Assembly (NCBI GenBank): GCA_963677175.2
Contig: CAXXES010000004.1
Span: 124,001 to 188,000, forward strand
DNA length: 64,000 nucleotides
Source: Sunxiuqinia sp963677175
GTDB lineage: Bacteria; Bacteroidota; Bacteroidia; Bacteroidales; Prolixibacteraceae
Reading direction: 5' to 3'
Positions within the stretch are counted from its first letter, which is position 1. Every line of letters starts with the position of its first letter. Positions 26,146-35,477 of the stretch are shown in pieces. Below the pieces are notes generated by a model. The model ran no database searches, was not told the DNA's origin, and worked only from the letters and a program-made list of their open reading frames with translations. The translations under genes and the position numbers were made by a program.

Positions 26146-26579
26146 GGCGCTTGATCTGATTGATTGGACTCATTGGCTTGAACCTGGCCTTTTATGGATA
26201 GTGTTATATATCCGCCGGCAACATTTCCCTCCACCCGTATTGTTTTTATAAAACGGCCAGTATGTTGAGCATCGTAGGTGACTTTGATTTCTCCGGTTTT
26301 TCCCGGTTCAATAGGATGGCGAGGCCATTCCGGAGTAGTGCAGCCGCAACTGGTGACTACATTGGTCATAACAAACGGCGTATTGCCTGTATTCGTGAAT
26401 GTAAACGTACCCGGTTGCGGCTTTCCTTGTTTTAAATTGCCAAGATCCAGTTCGGTATGGTCAAATTTAATGGTGGTTTCATGCAACTCCTCAGTACTAT
26501 GTAGATTATTCGAACGAACTAGCAAAATGATGAGTGCCGAAGCCGTTAATGCGATTGTAACTAATATGAGTTTTTTCAT
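26142..26579 (-). CDS. DUF1573 domain protein, unit 1
   Basis: A 145-aa exported protein with an N-terminal helix (LVTIALTASALIILLV) and a DUF1573 Ig-like domain: FDHTELDLGNLKQGKPQPG, FTNTGNTPFVMTNVVTSCGC and HTGRFIKTIRVEGNV. The CGCTTPEWP motif is the family hallmark. It is probably periplasmic and membrane anchored. DUF1573 proteins are frequent beside NVEALA-type small proteins and propeller lipoproteins in Bacteroidota, but their biochemical role is not established. The N-terminal 40 residues vary between units while the domain is almost constant. Confidence 0.9.
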   Translation of the reverse strand: MKKLILVTIALTASALIILLVRSNNLHSTEELHETTIKFDHTELDLGNLKQGKPQPGTFTFTNTGNTPFVMTNVVTSCGCTTPEWPRHPIEPGKTGEIKVTYDAQHTGRFIKTIRVEGNVAGGYITLSIKGQVQANESNQSDQAP

Positions 26580-26659
26580 TTCTATATAAATTCTGGATAT
26601 TGGACTTTGTTTTATGAATACAATGCTTTGAAATTTAACATATATATTTGGACAACGAA

Positions 26660-27889
26660 CTATTTGAATGAGCTTAGCTTATAGAACATTAACACTTGAT
26701 TGTCTTCCAGTGTGATCATATCTGCAATGTTCTTCTTTAATTTTGCATATTCACTGTCAAGCGAGCTCTTTTTTTCGTCAATTTTTGCAGACCATGAGAG
26801 AAGGTTTGCGGGATTGAACGCAGTTACAATCCAGGAATCATAGGCTGTAATATTGTTACCGTGAAAATAATTCCCTTTCACCATAAATCCCGGACTGCAA
26901 ATGATCCTCTTGTCGTGCTTCGAATAGAATCCCATGTGCCCGATTCGGACTGAAGCTTGGTAGAACGAAAAAATAACAAAATCATCATTCTCAAGAATAC
27001 CTCCCAACTGAAAAAAGTCACCCTTCTCCATGTAGTTTTTTAGTTCACTCTTTCGACTGAGATATTTTTCATCGAATCTTTTCTCTCCAAAATCAAATCG
27101 GTATTTGGGCCGAAGGCCATCTTTTGTAACTTGGTATACATGATCTTTAAATGGTGAAAAAAAGTAACGGTCTTTATTGTAGGTGTAAAACGTACCTGTT
27201 TGTGGAGTGGTAAAAGATACCCGGGGATTGTTAAAAATGGCCGAATTGTATGGGAAATAAGCCTTTGAAATCTGCATTGAAGAATCAAGGTAGAATAAAT
27301 TAAATTCGTTTTTGAATTTGTGCTTATTGTCTCTGTGGTTTGCGTATACAGCGAATCCTTGATTTGGCATAGGCGTTACTCCCTCGATCCAGAATGGGAT
27401 TTTCTGTCTTGAAATATAATTTCCTTCCAGATCATATCGAAAAATCCAATACCCCATTAAATCTGTCAATATAATTTGGCTGTTCTCATAATCGATGTCA
27501 AAAAAATCTAATTGGATGTATTCTCCTGGTCCATTTCCAACGGATGATATTTTTGAAATATACTGTCCGTTCATATTAAAAAAAAACAATGAATTGGTCT
27601 GTCGATCGAGTACGTAAATACGATCCTGAAATACAATCACCTTGTCTATATTTCCGATAAGGGATTCTTCACTTAGTTCAAGCCTGACAAATTTGACGGA
27701 ATCCAATACATCCGACAAGTCATATTGTTCATAATTGTTACTAGCGACAGGCTTAATGACTGCGACAGGTTCTTCTATGAACTGGCTTTCTTCTATTGCT
27801 TTTTTGTTGTCGCAGCAAACTATTATTAGAGCAATGACAAACAGTGCTAATAGTTTCTTTAAGTGACTATTTATTTTTTTTGAAAGCAT
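26660..27889 (-). CDS. Six-bladed beta-propeller lipoprotein, unit 1
   Basis: A 409-aa lipoprotein (hydrophobic stretch ALFVIALIIVCC, Cys ~25-26) of the six-bladed propeller group common next to NVEALA and GG-leader peptides. Typical sequences: YDLSDVLDSVKFVRLELSEESLIGNIDKVIVFQDRIYVLD at the domain start, SSVGNGPGEY, then blades with repeated Y/F-aromatic strands. It may bind or present the small exported protein encoded upstream; that is inference from co-occurrence. Sequence identity to the unit 2 and 3 propellers is low outside the start and GxGPGEY-type motifs. Confidence 0.85.
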   Translation of the reverse strand: MLSKKINSHLKKLLALFVIALIIVCCDNKKAIEESQFIEEPVAVIKPVASNNYEQYDLSDVLDSVKFVRLELSEESLIGNIDKVIVFQDRIYVLDRQTNSLFFFNMNGQYISKISSVGNGPGEYIQLDFFDIDYENSQIILTDLMGYWIFRYDLEGNYISRQKIPFWIEGVTPMPNQGFAVYANHRDNKHKFKNEFNLFYLDSSMQISKAYFPYNSAIFNNPRVSFTTPQTGTFYTYNKDRYFFSPFKDHVYQVTKDGLRPKYRFDFGEKRFDEKYLSRKSELKNYMEKGDFFQLGGILENDDFVIFSFYQASVRIGHMGFYSKHDKRIICSPGFMVKGNYFHGNNITAYDSWIVTAFNPANLLSWSAKIDEKKSSLDSEYAKLKKNIADMITLEDNQVLMFYKLSSFK

Positions 27890-28062
27890 GATTGAATGAT
27901 TTTAATTAGTAAACATGTATTCTATTTCGGAGATAGTAGAATGAATTTTTAGATCAACCCACAGGCATCTAGTGAAAACCACTAAAATGCCCGTAGGTTT
28001 ATGAAAATCTCAAGAATGACTTTGTATTATCGGAAAGACACAACAAAGTAGCTCCAGGTTTC

Positions 28063-28467
28063 TTAATTGCTAGGTACACAATCCGACTGACATGCGTCGC
28101 AGTCATACCATTCATTGCCTCCGGTGCAGTTTTCTTTTTTCCCGAAATAGGTGAATGATACTTCTGCCTCTATGCCAAAGTTGCAGCGTTTTATGTTAAA
28201 GAATTTGATGCAGCCATTTACGTCTGCTGTACCTACCCATTGGGCAGAACAATCGACAGGTCTACAGTAAACTATTTTGGTTCTACTCGCAGTCGCTGTA
28301 CCTGTACCTGTCCCAGTCCCCGTTCCAGTCCCCGTAGTCTGGGCAACCAGTTCATTGCCGGTTAAAAAATACGGGCTGTCCAGTGTGAACTTCACATTGA
28401 GGAGCAGTGCCACAAAAAAGATTCCTGCTGCCAGGTATCTCAATCCTTTTTCTATTTTTGTCTTCAT
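28063..28467 (-). CDS. Exported Thr-repeat, Cys-rich small protein (NVEALA-like), unit 1
   Basis: 134 aa. The N-terminus MKTKIEKGLRYLAAGIFF is followed by a membrane helix or signal and LTGNELVAQT; it is almost identical in all three units. Next comes a Thr dipeptide repeat, six TG and two TA, encoded by 6-bp ACN-GGN units. The payload that follows is unique to this copy, with Cys in CRPVDC, GCIKFF, RCNFG, ENCTGG and the terminal DCDACQSDC. I do not know its function. The architecture resembles the NVEALA small proteins found beside propeller lipoproteins in Bacteroidota, but the cleavage motif is not a clear match. The Thr repeat is a candidate O-glycosylated linker. Confidence 0.75.
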   Translation of the reverse strand: MKTKIEKGLRYLAAGIFFVALLLNVKFTLDSPYFLTGNELVAQTTGTGTGTGTGTGTATASRTKIVYCRPVDCSAQWVGTADVNGCIKFFNIKRCNFGIEAEVSFTYFGKKENCTGGNEWYDCDACQSDCVPSN

Positions 28468-28538
28468 AATTTAAAAAAATTTGGTTCAGGATTGTGAGCG
28501 TTTGATATTACGGTTAAGCTCATATTTCCTGAGGTTTA

Positions 28539-28566
28539 GGTGTGACCGGCTTCATCCGGTTGCACC
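28539..28566 (-). promoter_or_regulatory. Conserved leader hairpin ahead of small-protein gene, unit 1
   Basis: GGTGCAACCGG-ATGAAG-CCGGTCACACC on the minus strand, 72 nt before the small-protein start. The same hairpin at the same spacing precedes the unit 2 and 3 genes, inside a ~196-bp intergenic block that is nearly identical in all units. It lacks a T tract in the coding direction, so a processing, stabilising or translational element is likelier than a terminator. Confidence 0.5.
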
Positions 28567-28664
28567 TTTTACTTTAATATTCCTGTTATCGTGCATGAGG
28601 CAGCACGTCCGCCGCACCTTTAACTGTCTTACAATTAAGAAGGAAACGTTTGCCGGGTGTTAAG

Positions 28665-30077
28665 TCATGGTTCAATCCTCCTTTCTTTTTCGGTGGTTAT
28701 TTTGTTGGATTCTTTATTTTGTCGGGTCTCCGAGATATCATTTTCCAGCGGATTGTTCACGATGGCATCGTGGACTTCTTTACGTTTTTCAATTGCCTCT
28801 TCAATATTTTGTCTTAACGTTTCGGTATTCTCCCATTCGGTGGTTCGAACAAACGATTGGACAGAAAAAGCAAGGATGATCATGCCGGCAACAGGAACGA
28901 TGAATTTGCGCTTATTACGGTACTTTTGGTATAAGTAGTCAACCAGCCAAATACTCACCAGTGCCAGTCCGATTACGCTTAGGTACATATACCTGTCGGC
29001 CGTAATGGTTGCCCGGGGCATCGGGAGCAGGTGCAATGCCAGCAACAGGTTAAGCAGGAAAAAAGCAAAACCAAACAAAGGGAGTGTATTTGGCTTTTTC
29101 CATAGTGCCCGGATAAAAAACACGACTATAGCTGCCAGCAACGGATAAGTCCAAAAACTTGCAGGCAATTGTTGCCCAACAGGCATCGGGTAAAAATACC
29201 AGTAGTAAAGTTTTACCGGAGCTATGAACCGGAAGATATACTGGATCAGGCTATGGGCTCCAAAAACGGCCCGCTGGTAAAAAGGATACGCGCCATCCGT
29301 TTCAATATTTCCCAGGTTATTTTGAAGCGAAAAATACCACATGGCTGCGGCCAGTAAAAAGAAAGGAATTTTATCGAGGACTTCCTCCCTTGTGATGATT
29401 TTCTTACTCAATCGGAGAGCTTTATATCTTCCCATTACCCAATCGATCAAGACGAGGTTTAATGGAAACAGGATGGCTTGTTCTTTGGATCCGAAAGCCA
29501 GCAGGTAAGAGATGAGTGTACCGATATACCAACTTCCTTTTTTGGAATCGAGATATCGAAGATAACATCCTATTCCGGCTAAACAGAAAAAAGCATACAG
29601 AACAACCTTTGAAGCACTGATCCAGGCCACCGATTCAACTTGCAGTGGATGAACAGCGAATAGCATAGCCACAACTGAGGCGTATAAGCCGAATCGTTGA
29701 GTACTCCATGTGGGTTTTACTTGCTTAAGAATAGTCCGAATAATGGTATAAACCAGGAGCACATTGGCTACGTGAACCAGAAGGCAAGCCGCGTGAAAGG
29801 CCCCTGGATTTAATCCAAACAAAGAGTAAATAACCAGGTAAAAAAGCGTATTGATGGGAGAGTATTGTCCGTGGTAAAAGTTTAAGAAATGGTATTTTAA
29901 ACTATACCACGAAAAATCCATCACAAAAGGTTGTTCGAGCAACATCCATTGGTCATCCCATTTGTATTGAAAATCATTGGAAAAAGTGTGAAAAAATACA
30001 ATTGTTGTGAGCAAGGGCAACAACAAGCAGATGGATGAATTCAATTTGTTTTGACTATTGAAAAACTGGTCTGTCAT
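28665..30077 (-). CDS. TMTC-like GT-C membrane protein, unit 1
   Basis: The 470-aa polytopic membrane protein has about ten hydrophobic helices. The first loop contains YKWDDQWMLLEQPF, resembling the acidic catalytic loop of GT-C enzymes. HGQYSPINTLFYLVIYSLFGL, FHAACLLVHVANVLLVY and VHPLQVESVAWISASKVVLY match the TMTC/DUF1736-type region ('NH...H..N..LH..'; 'HPvh.EaVawi'). LHLLPMPRATITADRYMYL corresponds to a later conserved loop. TPR repeats, present in eukaryotic TMTCs, are absent; a charged tail ends KERRIEP. Predicted role: transfer of a lipid-linked sugar to an exported protein. First gene of the unit. Confidence 0.78.
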   Translation of the reverse strand: MTDQFFNSQNKLNSSICLLLPLLTTIVFFHTFSNDFQYKWDDQWMLLEQPFVMDFSWYSLKYHFLNFYHGQYSPINTLFYLVIYSLFGLNPGAFHAACLLVHVANVLLVYTIIRTILKQVKPTWSTQRFGLYASVVAMLFAVHPLQVESVAWISASKVVLYAFFCLAGIGCYLRYLDSKKGSWYIGTLISYLLAFGSKEQAILFPLNLVLIDWVMGRYKALRLSKKIITREEVLDKIPFFLLAAAMWYFSLQNNLGNIETDGAYPFYQRAVFGAHSLIQYIFRFIAPVKLYYWYFYPMPVGQQLPASFWTYPLLAAIVVFFIRALWKKPNTLPLFGFAFFLLNLLLALHLLPMPRATITADRYMYLSVIGLALVSIWLVDYLYQKYRNKRKFIVPVAGMIILAFSVQSFVRTTEWENTETLRQNIEEAIEKRKEVHDAIVNNPLENDISETRQNKESNKITTEKERRIEP

Positions 30078-30405
30078 GGTGTCGTTTTATGATTTGTATA
30101 TTTCGGTTTGATTTAAAAATGGTTGATCATTATGGGCTGTTCCAATAAGTGTTTTTATATATAAAGGAGAAAACATTCAAAACATAGACACATAAATTCA
30201 ATTTTTTTTCATTTTTTTCAATTCGGCTTTTTCAGCTACTTCAGTTTTGTGTAATACCGGCTTCATAAAACATACCTTGTCGTCATCAGCAGATCATTGA
30301 TTTTATTTTCAACTGATTATGTCATCATAAAGACGACTCTATAATTTGTTTTCGTTCAATTTACTATCCATATTTTGAATGCACAATATGCTGTTAAATA
30401 TATAA

Positions 30406-30414
30406 GGGGGGGGG
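30406..30414. repeat. Poly-G tract (9 G) upstream of unit 1
   Basis: Nine consecutive G ~330 bp upstream of the TMTC-like gene of unit 1. The homologous upstream region of unit 3 has ten. Homopolymer tracts of this length are slippage-prone. The rest of 30078-30569 is AT-rich upstream sequence homologous to 42167-42700, without genes. Confidence 0.55.
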
Positions 30415-30619
30415 CTAATTCATTGCAATGCCTTTATGCAAAAGCGATTCCTGCTGATTTAAATTGTATTCTATGTTTCTAAACATATCGTGTAGAGGGT
30501 CACCAAAGTTGTGGTTAGCGAATTAACAAAGATACACCCTGTTGAAGTGAATTGTTTTCCTGCCCGGCTTTGTCTTTCATGTTCGGCGTTCTGGTTTTTT
30601 CCTGATTCTATTCAGCGAA

Positions 30620-31579
30620 TTACGTTTTGGAAGAAACGTGATTGATATTTTTGATAATATAGATTGGACGTTGGCGCATTTCCTGGATTACTTTTTCAAA
30701 ATATAAAGATAAAATTGTAATTGTAAGAAATAGAAGGGAAAACGAAATTAGCATTAAAAAAATGATGGAAGTGTACCCCGAAGGAGGTGTATCGCCATAC
30801 AGGTACATGTAGTGGGTATATAAGCCAAATAGCACGGTGAATACAATAAACACCACCGAAAAAAACATGCTTATCCTTAGTGGTTTATTCGAAAAAGCAA
30901 AGATGGAGTTAAAGGCATGCTTAAATAAGCGGAATAAAGAGTAGTTGCTTTTTCCGTACAGGCGGGAAGGCGCATGAAAAGGAAGTACAACCGAAGAGAA
31001 ACCTATGGACTGGATAAAGCCGCGGATGAACCGGTTTTGTTCGCGGTAGCATGTTTTCAGGGTGTCTGCAACCTGCCTGGAAATTAGGAAAAAATCAGTG
31101 GCGTTGTTGCGGAACTTAATGGTTGATAGCCGGTTGATCAGCCTGTAGAATAAGGTAGACAACAGTCTTTTTACCCATCCGTTATCATCCCGCTGAATGC
31201 ATTCCATGAGGACAAAATCGCTGCCCGCCCGGTAGGCATGAAGCATGTTTTCAATTTCAGCCGGCGGATGCTGCCCGTCACCATCCATACAGATGACCGC
31301 ATCCCCTTTCGCATGATCAATTCCCGCAATCATAGCCGACTCATGACCAAAATTCTTTGAAAACTCAATGGAGCAGTGATTAATGGTTCGATCCGCATGG
31401 GATGCCGTTAACATGTCAATGCGAGATTGAGTCTGGTCGGTGCTTCCATCGTTTACCCAGATGAGCTCAAAGTTTACATTGGTTATTTTTATTAACTCCT
31501 GCCTTAGCGATGACCAGAAATTAAGAATTCCTTCCTCTTCGTTGTATAAGGAAATAACTATGGAAATTAGTTTGTTCAT
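30620..31579 (-). CDS. GT2 polyprenyl-phosphate sugar synthase (DPM1/GtrB-like), unit 2
   Basis: 319 aa, differing from the unit 1 protein at only three positions that I can see (ITNV for MTHV near residue 33, and S for A in HAFNSIFAF). Same catalytic DGDGQHPP motif and two C-terminal helices. It overlaps the DUF1573 gene by 4 bp. Downstream sequence continues into a copy of the RND adaptor promoter region and its first five codons, where the unit junction lies. Near-identity to unit 1 indicates recent duplication or gene conversion. Confidence 0.92.
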   Translation of the reverse strand: MNKLISIVISLYNEEEGILNFWSSLRQELIKITNVNFELIWVNDGSTDQTQSRIDMLTASHADRTINHCSIEFSKNFGHESAMIAGIDHAKGDAVICMDGDGQHPPAEIENMLHAYRAGSDFVLMECIQRDDNGWVKRLLSTLFYRLINRLSTIKFRNNATDFFLISRQVADTLKTCYREQNRFIRGFIQSIGFSSVVLPFHAPSRLYGKSNYSLFRLFKHAFNSIFAFSNKPLRISMFFSVVFIVFTVLFGLYTHYMYLYGDTPPSGYTSIIFLMLISFSLLFLTITILSLYFEKVIQEMRQRPIYIIKNINHVSSKT

Positions 31580-32019
31580 GGCGCTTGATCTGATTGATTG
31601 GACTCATTGGCTTGAACCTGGCCTTTTATGGATAGTGTTATATATCCGCCGGCAACATTTCCCTCCACCCGTATTGTTTTTATAAAACGGCCAGTATGTT
31701 GAGCATCGTAGGTGACTTTGATTTCTCCGGTTTTTCCCGGGTTGATGGGATGGCGGGGCCATTCCGGAGTAGTGCAGCCGCAACTGGTGACTACATTGGT
31801 CATAACAAACGGCGTATCGCCTGTATTCGTGAATGTAAAAGTACCCGGTTGCGGCTTTCCTTGTTTTAAATTGCCAAGATCCAGTTCGGCATGGTCAAAT
31901 TCAATCGTGGTATTTTGCAACTCTTTTGAGTCAAATAGATCATTTACGTGAACTAGTCCAAACGTGAGGGACAAAGCAATAAAAGACCCAATTAGAATGC
32001 TTAACATTAATCTTTTCAT
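31576..32019 (-). CDS. DUF1573 domain protein, unit 2
   Basis: 147 aa. The DUF1573 domain is nearly identical to unit 1 (FDHAELDLGNLKQGKPQPG, TSCGCTTPEWP, RFIKTIRVEGNV). The N-terminal signal/anchor (MKRLMLSILIGSFIALSLTFGLV) is different, so a recombination point falls near residue 40. It probably acts in the periplasm with the other cassette products; the role is unknown. Confidence 0.9.
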   Translation of the reverse strand: MKRLMLSILIGSFIALSLTFGLVHVNDLFDSKELQNTTIEFDHAELDLGNLKQGKPQPGTFTFTNTGDTPFVMTNVVTSCGCTTPEWPRHPINPGKTGEIKVTYDAQHTGRFIKTIRVEGNVAGGYITLSIKGQVQANESNQSDQAP

Positions 32020-32557
32020 ACTAAAATAATTTAGATTTTATTGGTTGTTTGAAACTCCATCTTACTGGGAAGCAGCATACTGCTCTCGGGTGTAGTGGTA
32101 CGACATTTTTGTTTCATGTAAGCCACAATCATAATTATAGTAGTTTCATACTAACTTCCGTTTTACACCATCCTGTAAATTCGGCCTGATACCATAATGT
32201 TAAAGGTTTGTTTTGAAAAGCCGAGTAATCAAATCTACACAGCATCTTTATTTAAGGTCTGTATCAATATACTGCTTCGTTTAAGTTTTGTTAATTTAGT
32301 CCATTGAAACAGTCTGTAACTTTTTGTTTTGTAATATTTTTTCATAACTGTCAATTAATAATTTTGACTGATAATTGAATGCGCAAAAGTTGTAAGCAAG
32401 AAATCTCGCATCAAAACAAAAACTTGGGATTTTTACTTCCTCGCATGGGGCAAAAATATCAAAGGAGTGCGCAGGTATCAAAATCACGTTGGTATTTAAA
32501 TTTCTCCTTTAAAAATGTTTTTCCTCATATCTGGAGAGATACGAACATATTTTAAGC

Positions 32558-32755
32558 TTAACTGGAAATATAAAATAATAGCGCACCCAAAATCGGTAAT
32601 AAAATTACTACAGTAACCCAAAAGATTTTTTCGCCTTTTGATTTGTTGCTTTTCAATATTTGAGATATTGTAAGTACTACTAATATAATTGTTGGAAGCA
32701 ACAGAATTAAGAATACTATGTGAGAAGGTTGTAATATACTTAAAATTTCTACCAT
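32558..32755 (-). CDS. Small PLDc_N-type membrane protein
   Basis: A 65-aa protein from ATG at 32755 (MVEILSILQP); the frame is open further upstream but without coding character. Two hydrophobic helices (HIVFLILLLPTIILVVLTIS and KIFWVTVVILLPILGALLFYI) with the KGEKIFWVTVVILLPILGALL pattern of the phospholipase D-nuclease N-terminal (PLDc_N) domain. Such stand-alone proteins are common in Bacteroidota; some resemble inhibitors or anchor proteins, but no activity is known. Present only in unit 2. The neighbouring stretch 32020-32557 shows nothing I can support. Confidence 0.7.
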   Translation of the reverse strand: MVEILSILQPSHIVFLILLLPTIILVVLTISQILKSNKSKGEKIFWVTVVILLPILGALLFYISS

Positions 32756-32792
32756 GATTTTATGTGTTTTATATGCATTAGAACAATTGAAG

Positions 32793-33377
32793 TTAATCTT
32801 TAAAATAGCGTTCGCAAATTGCAGAATAATACTCTTTTGATAATGCAGGTCGAGAAACATCAGGAACAAAAAAATGTCTCACTAACAAGGCTGTGTCGCA
32901 TACAAAAATGAATACTTCATTCGTTCGCTCAAAGGGAAGATCCAAATTATCCCCATATAAAGCAGTATAGTTGATATTGTGTGCTTTTTTAAAGACTTTT
33001 AACTTTCTCGAATTATTATACGAAGTTAGAATCACAATATTATCTCTCCCTATAATCGAATCATATTTACCAATTAGGGCTAGTTCTTCTTCAATACATG
33101 AACTACAAGCTAGTTCGGAATACTTAACAAACAATTTACTCTTAGAATCAAACAGTTCATCTAGCTTAATTTTTTTATCTTTAGTATCATACACTATTTT
33201 ATCCTTGTTAATGACAATGCAGTCATTCATTATGTTATTTCTTAAGTCCTCAGTAGCCATTTTTGTATCCCTTCTTAAATGCGAATAATTATCATGATTT
33301 AAAGAATGATCATGACAATCAAAGAAGCACAATGAAAAAATAAGGATAACATTTCGTTTAAATTTAATTCTATTCAT
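32793..33377 (-). CDS. Thioredoxin-fold (TlpA/redoxin-like) exported protein, unit 2
   Basis: 194 aa with a signal or lipoprotein-like N-terminus (ILIFSLCFFDC). LFVKYSELACSSCIEEEL places a CxxC (Cys91, Cys94) after a beta strand, and the later strands IIGRDNIVILTSY and DLPFERTNEVFIFVCD fit a thioredoxin fold lacking an obvious cis-Pro motif. Predicted periplasmic thiol redox or disulfide handling. It sits directly downstream of the propeller gene (30-bp gap) and upstream of DUF1573, so the Cys-rich small protein of the same unit is the natural candidate partner. AT-rich, poorly conserved versus the unit 3 counterpart. Confidence 0.65.
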   Translation of the reverse strand: MNRIKFKRNVILIFSLCFFDCHDHSLNHDNYSHLRRDTKMATEDLRNNIMNDCIVINKDKIVYDTKDKKIKLDELFDSKSKLFVKYSELACSSCIEEELALIGKYDSIIGRDNIVILTSYNNSRKLKVFKKAHNINYTALYGDNLDLPFERTNEVFIFVCDTALLVRHFFVPDVSRPALSKEYYSAICERYFKD

Positions 33378-33407
33378 TTTATCTTTTTTTAATTGGTATT
33401 AGTTAGG

Positions 33408-34664
33408 CTATTTTCCCATGTAGTGTAATATTAATACTGGATTGTCTGACGGACTAATAGCATTAATAATTTCATACTGTCTTTTAGAAATGGACAATGT
33501 CGTAGATTCGATCAAATCTTTGTATGTCGACATCGTAGGGTCGGGATTCTGAATTATACTTAAAAGTTTGTCCTTTATCTTGCTACTGTCGTTTTTTGAA
33601 TTATTTAGGATGTCGATGATGGATTCAATTTGATATGGTTCAAAGTAACTTACAAACACATCATTATTTCCTGTCATAATGGGTCCTCCCCTAACCAAGC
33701 CAGCAAAATCATTTAAAAACAGGTTTGCAAAATACATCCGATTAGTTTTCTTAAAATAAAATCCGTTATATATCATAGAATGATAAACAAACGAAAAAAC
33801 AAGATAATTCTCGGACTCTGAGAAACTTTTTAGAAATGCATAGTCAGAGTGCTTCAACTTCTCTCTAAAAATATGTTTAGGATAATCAAAAAAATCTTTA
33901 GGTATTGTATGTTTTCCAAAATCAATTTGAAACTTAAGAGATATACTATCTGGACTAATCCTAAATATCGAATTGCTGTAGCCTGGAGAAACATTATGCC
34001 TGCCAATATTATTGTTAAAGAAATTGTGTCCTCCCTTTGTTAACTTGCCAAATTCAAACTCCCGCTTTAAGATTTTTCCGCTCTTGTCCGCTATTAGTAG
34101 ATGATGCTTTATCTCCATTTTACTGTCAGCATAATTTGTCCTATCTATGTAAAGGGCAAATTTTTCTGGTGCAATAACGGAAAAAGAGGTGAAGAGGTGG
34201 TCAAATTTTATTTCTTCAAAAAGAGTCCCATCAAAATTATAGGAGAATATTTTACGGCTGTTATTGCACCATACCATTATTTTGCCGGAAAACGGATCAA
34301 TAGCCATGTCATTCGGTTCGTCATATTCCCCTGGCCCCTTCCCATTTTCTCCGATATTGAATAAGTGTTGACCTTCAATATTGAAAACCAGAACCAATTT
34401 TCGCAGGACTTGATCCATCACGTATATCCTGTCTCCGTGATAAATTATTTTATCTATTCTTCCTATTAACGATTCGTCTGTTGTTTCAAGTCGTACAATC
34501 TTAATGCTATCAAAAATGTCAGAGTATTTCAATCCTGCATTCTCAGGTATCTGGTCAATTGTAATTGTCTTGTAATTCGATGTATCAATCTCCTGTTTAA
34601 AACTGGTACTACAAGCCAACATTAATGTCGTAATGAACAGTATGAATATGATATTTTTAATCAT
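33408..34664 (-). CDS. Six-bladed beta-propeller lipoprotein, unit 2
   Basis: 418 aa with lipobox LMLAC (Cys18). The entry strand IPENAGLKYSDIFDSIKIVRLETTDESLIGRIDKIIYHGDRIYVMD and GENGKGPGEYDEPND are the recognisable family segments, followed by irregular aromatic blades. It is strongly diverged from the unit 1 and 3 propellers although the genes for the enzymes in these units are nearly identical. Predicted periplasmic or surface, possibly binding its own small protein. Confidence 0.85.
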   Translation of the reverse strand: MIKNIIFILFITTLMLACSTSFKQEIDTSNYKTITIDQIPENAGLKYSDIFDSIKIVRLETTDESLIGRIDKIIYHGDRIYVMDQVLRKLVLVFNIEGQHLFNIGENGKGPGEYDEPNDMAIDPFSGKIMVWCNNSRKIFSYNFDGTLFEEIKFDHLFTSFSVIAPEKFALYIDRTNYADSKMEIKHHLLIADKSGKILKREFEFGKLTKGGHNFFNNNIGRHNVSPGYSNSIFRISPDSISLKFQIDFGKHTIPKDFFDYPKHIFREKLKHSDYAFLKSFSESENYLVFSFVYHSMIYNGFYFKKTNRMYFANLFLNDFAGLVRGGPIMTGNNDVFVSYFEPYQIESIIDILNNSKNDSSKIKDKLLSIIQNPDPTMSTYKDLIESTTLSISKRQYEIINAISPSDNPVLILHYMGK

Positions 34665-34915
34665 GGTTTTTCAAATTTGATAGAATTAGGCAACTCTTTA
34701 ATGATTATTTGGGTTGTCGATAAGGTGGCGCCATATTAAAAATTAATGTAAATATCAATTGTTCAATGAAAGGTCGACTCGCCAAACGATAATTATTAAT
34801 CAGTCACCTAATTCTCTTTTTATAATTAAATTAATGCAAGACTATCAAAATTGATATATTTGACATTTTCATTCAATATCAACTTTGTTCGATAACTTCA
34901 AATTTAGTAACAGAT

Positions 34916-35281
34916 TTAGTCATTAAATTTATAAGCATCGCAATCTTTGAAACATTCAGAAGTAATGCAATTATCGGTAGCGATCCCATTCCCACAATGC
35001 CAGTAATGGCCTTCGTAGTCAGTTGTAAAAGGAGGGATCCCCATGCTTACAGTACAATCATCCTCTTTACATACATGCCCATTGGGTTCTGGATTGGTAG
35101 TTGCGGTTTCAGTCTCCGTCTCGGTTCCAGTTCCAGTTCCAGTCCCCGTAGTTTGGGCAACCAGTTCATTGCCGGTTAAAAAATACGGGCTGTCCAGTGT
35201 GAACTTCACATTCAGGAGCAGTGCCATAAAAAAGATTCCTACTGCCAGGTATCTCAATCCTTTTTCTATTTTTGTCTTCAT
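34916..35281 (-). CDS. Exported Thr-repeat, Cys-containing small protein (NVEALA-like), unit 2
   Basis: 121 aa. The leader (MKTKIEKGLRYLAVGIFF ... LTGNELVAQT) is nearly identical to unit 1. The repeat then reads four TG, three TE, TA, TT. The payload differs entirely: HVCKEDDCTVSMG, WHCGNG, TDNCITSECFKDCDAY. At least seven Cys follow the repeat. The 6-bp repeat units mutate GGA to GAG/GAA, replacing Gly by Glu in every second position. Preceded by the conserved leader hairpin. Confidence 0.75.
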   Translation of the reverse strand: MKTKIEKGLRYLAVGIFFMALLLNVKFTLDSPYFLTGNELVAQTTGTGTGTGTETETETATTNPEPNGHVCKEDDCTVSMGIPPFTTDYEGHYWHCGNGIATDNCITSECFKDCDAYKFND

Positions 35282-35351
35282 AATTTTTAAAAATTGGTTT
35301 GGGATCGTGAGCGTTTGATATTACGGTTAGGCTCACGTTTCCTGAGGTTTA

Positions 35352-35379
35352 GGTGTGACCGGATTCATCCGGTTGCACC
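35352..35379 (-). promoter_or_regulatory. Conserved leader hairpin, unit 2
   Basis: Same 11-bp arm hairpin as in units 1 and 3 with one loop change (GGATTCATCC), 71 nt before the small-protein start, inside the conserved ~196-bp spacer after the TMTC-like gene. Confidence 0.5.
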
Positions 35380-35477
35380 TTTTACTTTAATATTCCTGTT
35401 ATCGTGCATGAGGCAGCACGTCTGCCGCACCTTTAACTGTCTTACAATTAAGAAGGAAACGTTTGCCGGGTATTAAG

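Larger units (their letters stand above)
25136..30569 (-). repeat. Tandem cassette, unit 1 (~5.4 kb)
   Basis: Runs from the adaptor start to the junction at ~30569, where upstream sequence fuses to another copy of the adaptor's first codons. Gene content in transcription order: TMTC-like GT-C (28665-30077), Thr-repeat exported protein (28063-28467), propeller lipoprotein (26660-27889), DUF1573 (26142-26579), GT2 (25186-26145). The optional thioredoxin-like gene is absent. Confidence 0.85.

Noticed and set aside
28277..28474. Plus-strand open frame rich in Val-Pro repeats opposite the small-protein gene (similar ones at 35043-35318 and 40330-40734)
   Set aside because: It is the antisense reading of the 6-bp Thr repeat; the minus-strand frame has a start, signal region and operon context.
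32296..32487. 63-aa minus-strand open frame in the unit 2 spacer
   Set aside because: No recognisable domain, no counterpart in units 1 or 3, and unusual composition; probably chance in AT-rich DNA.
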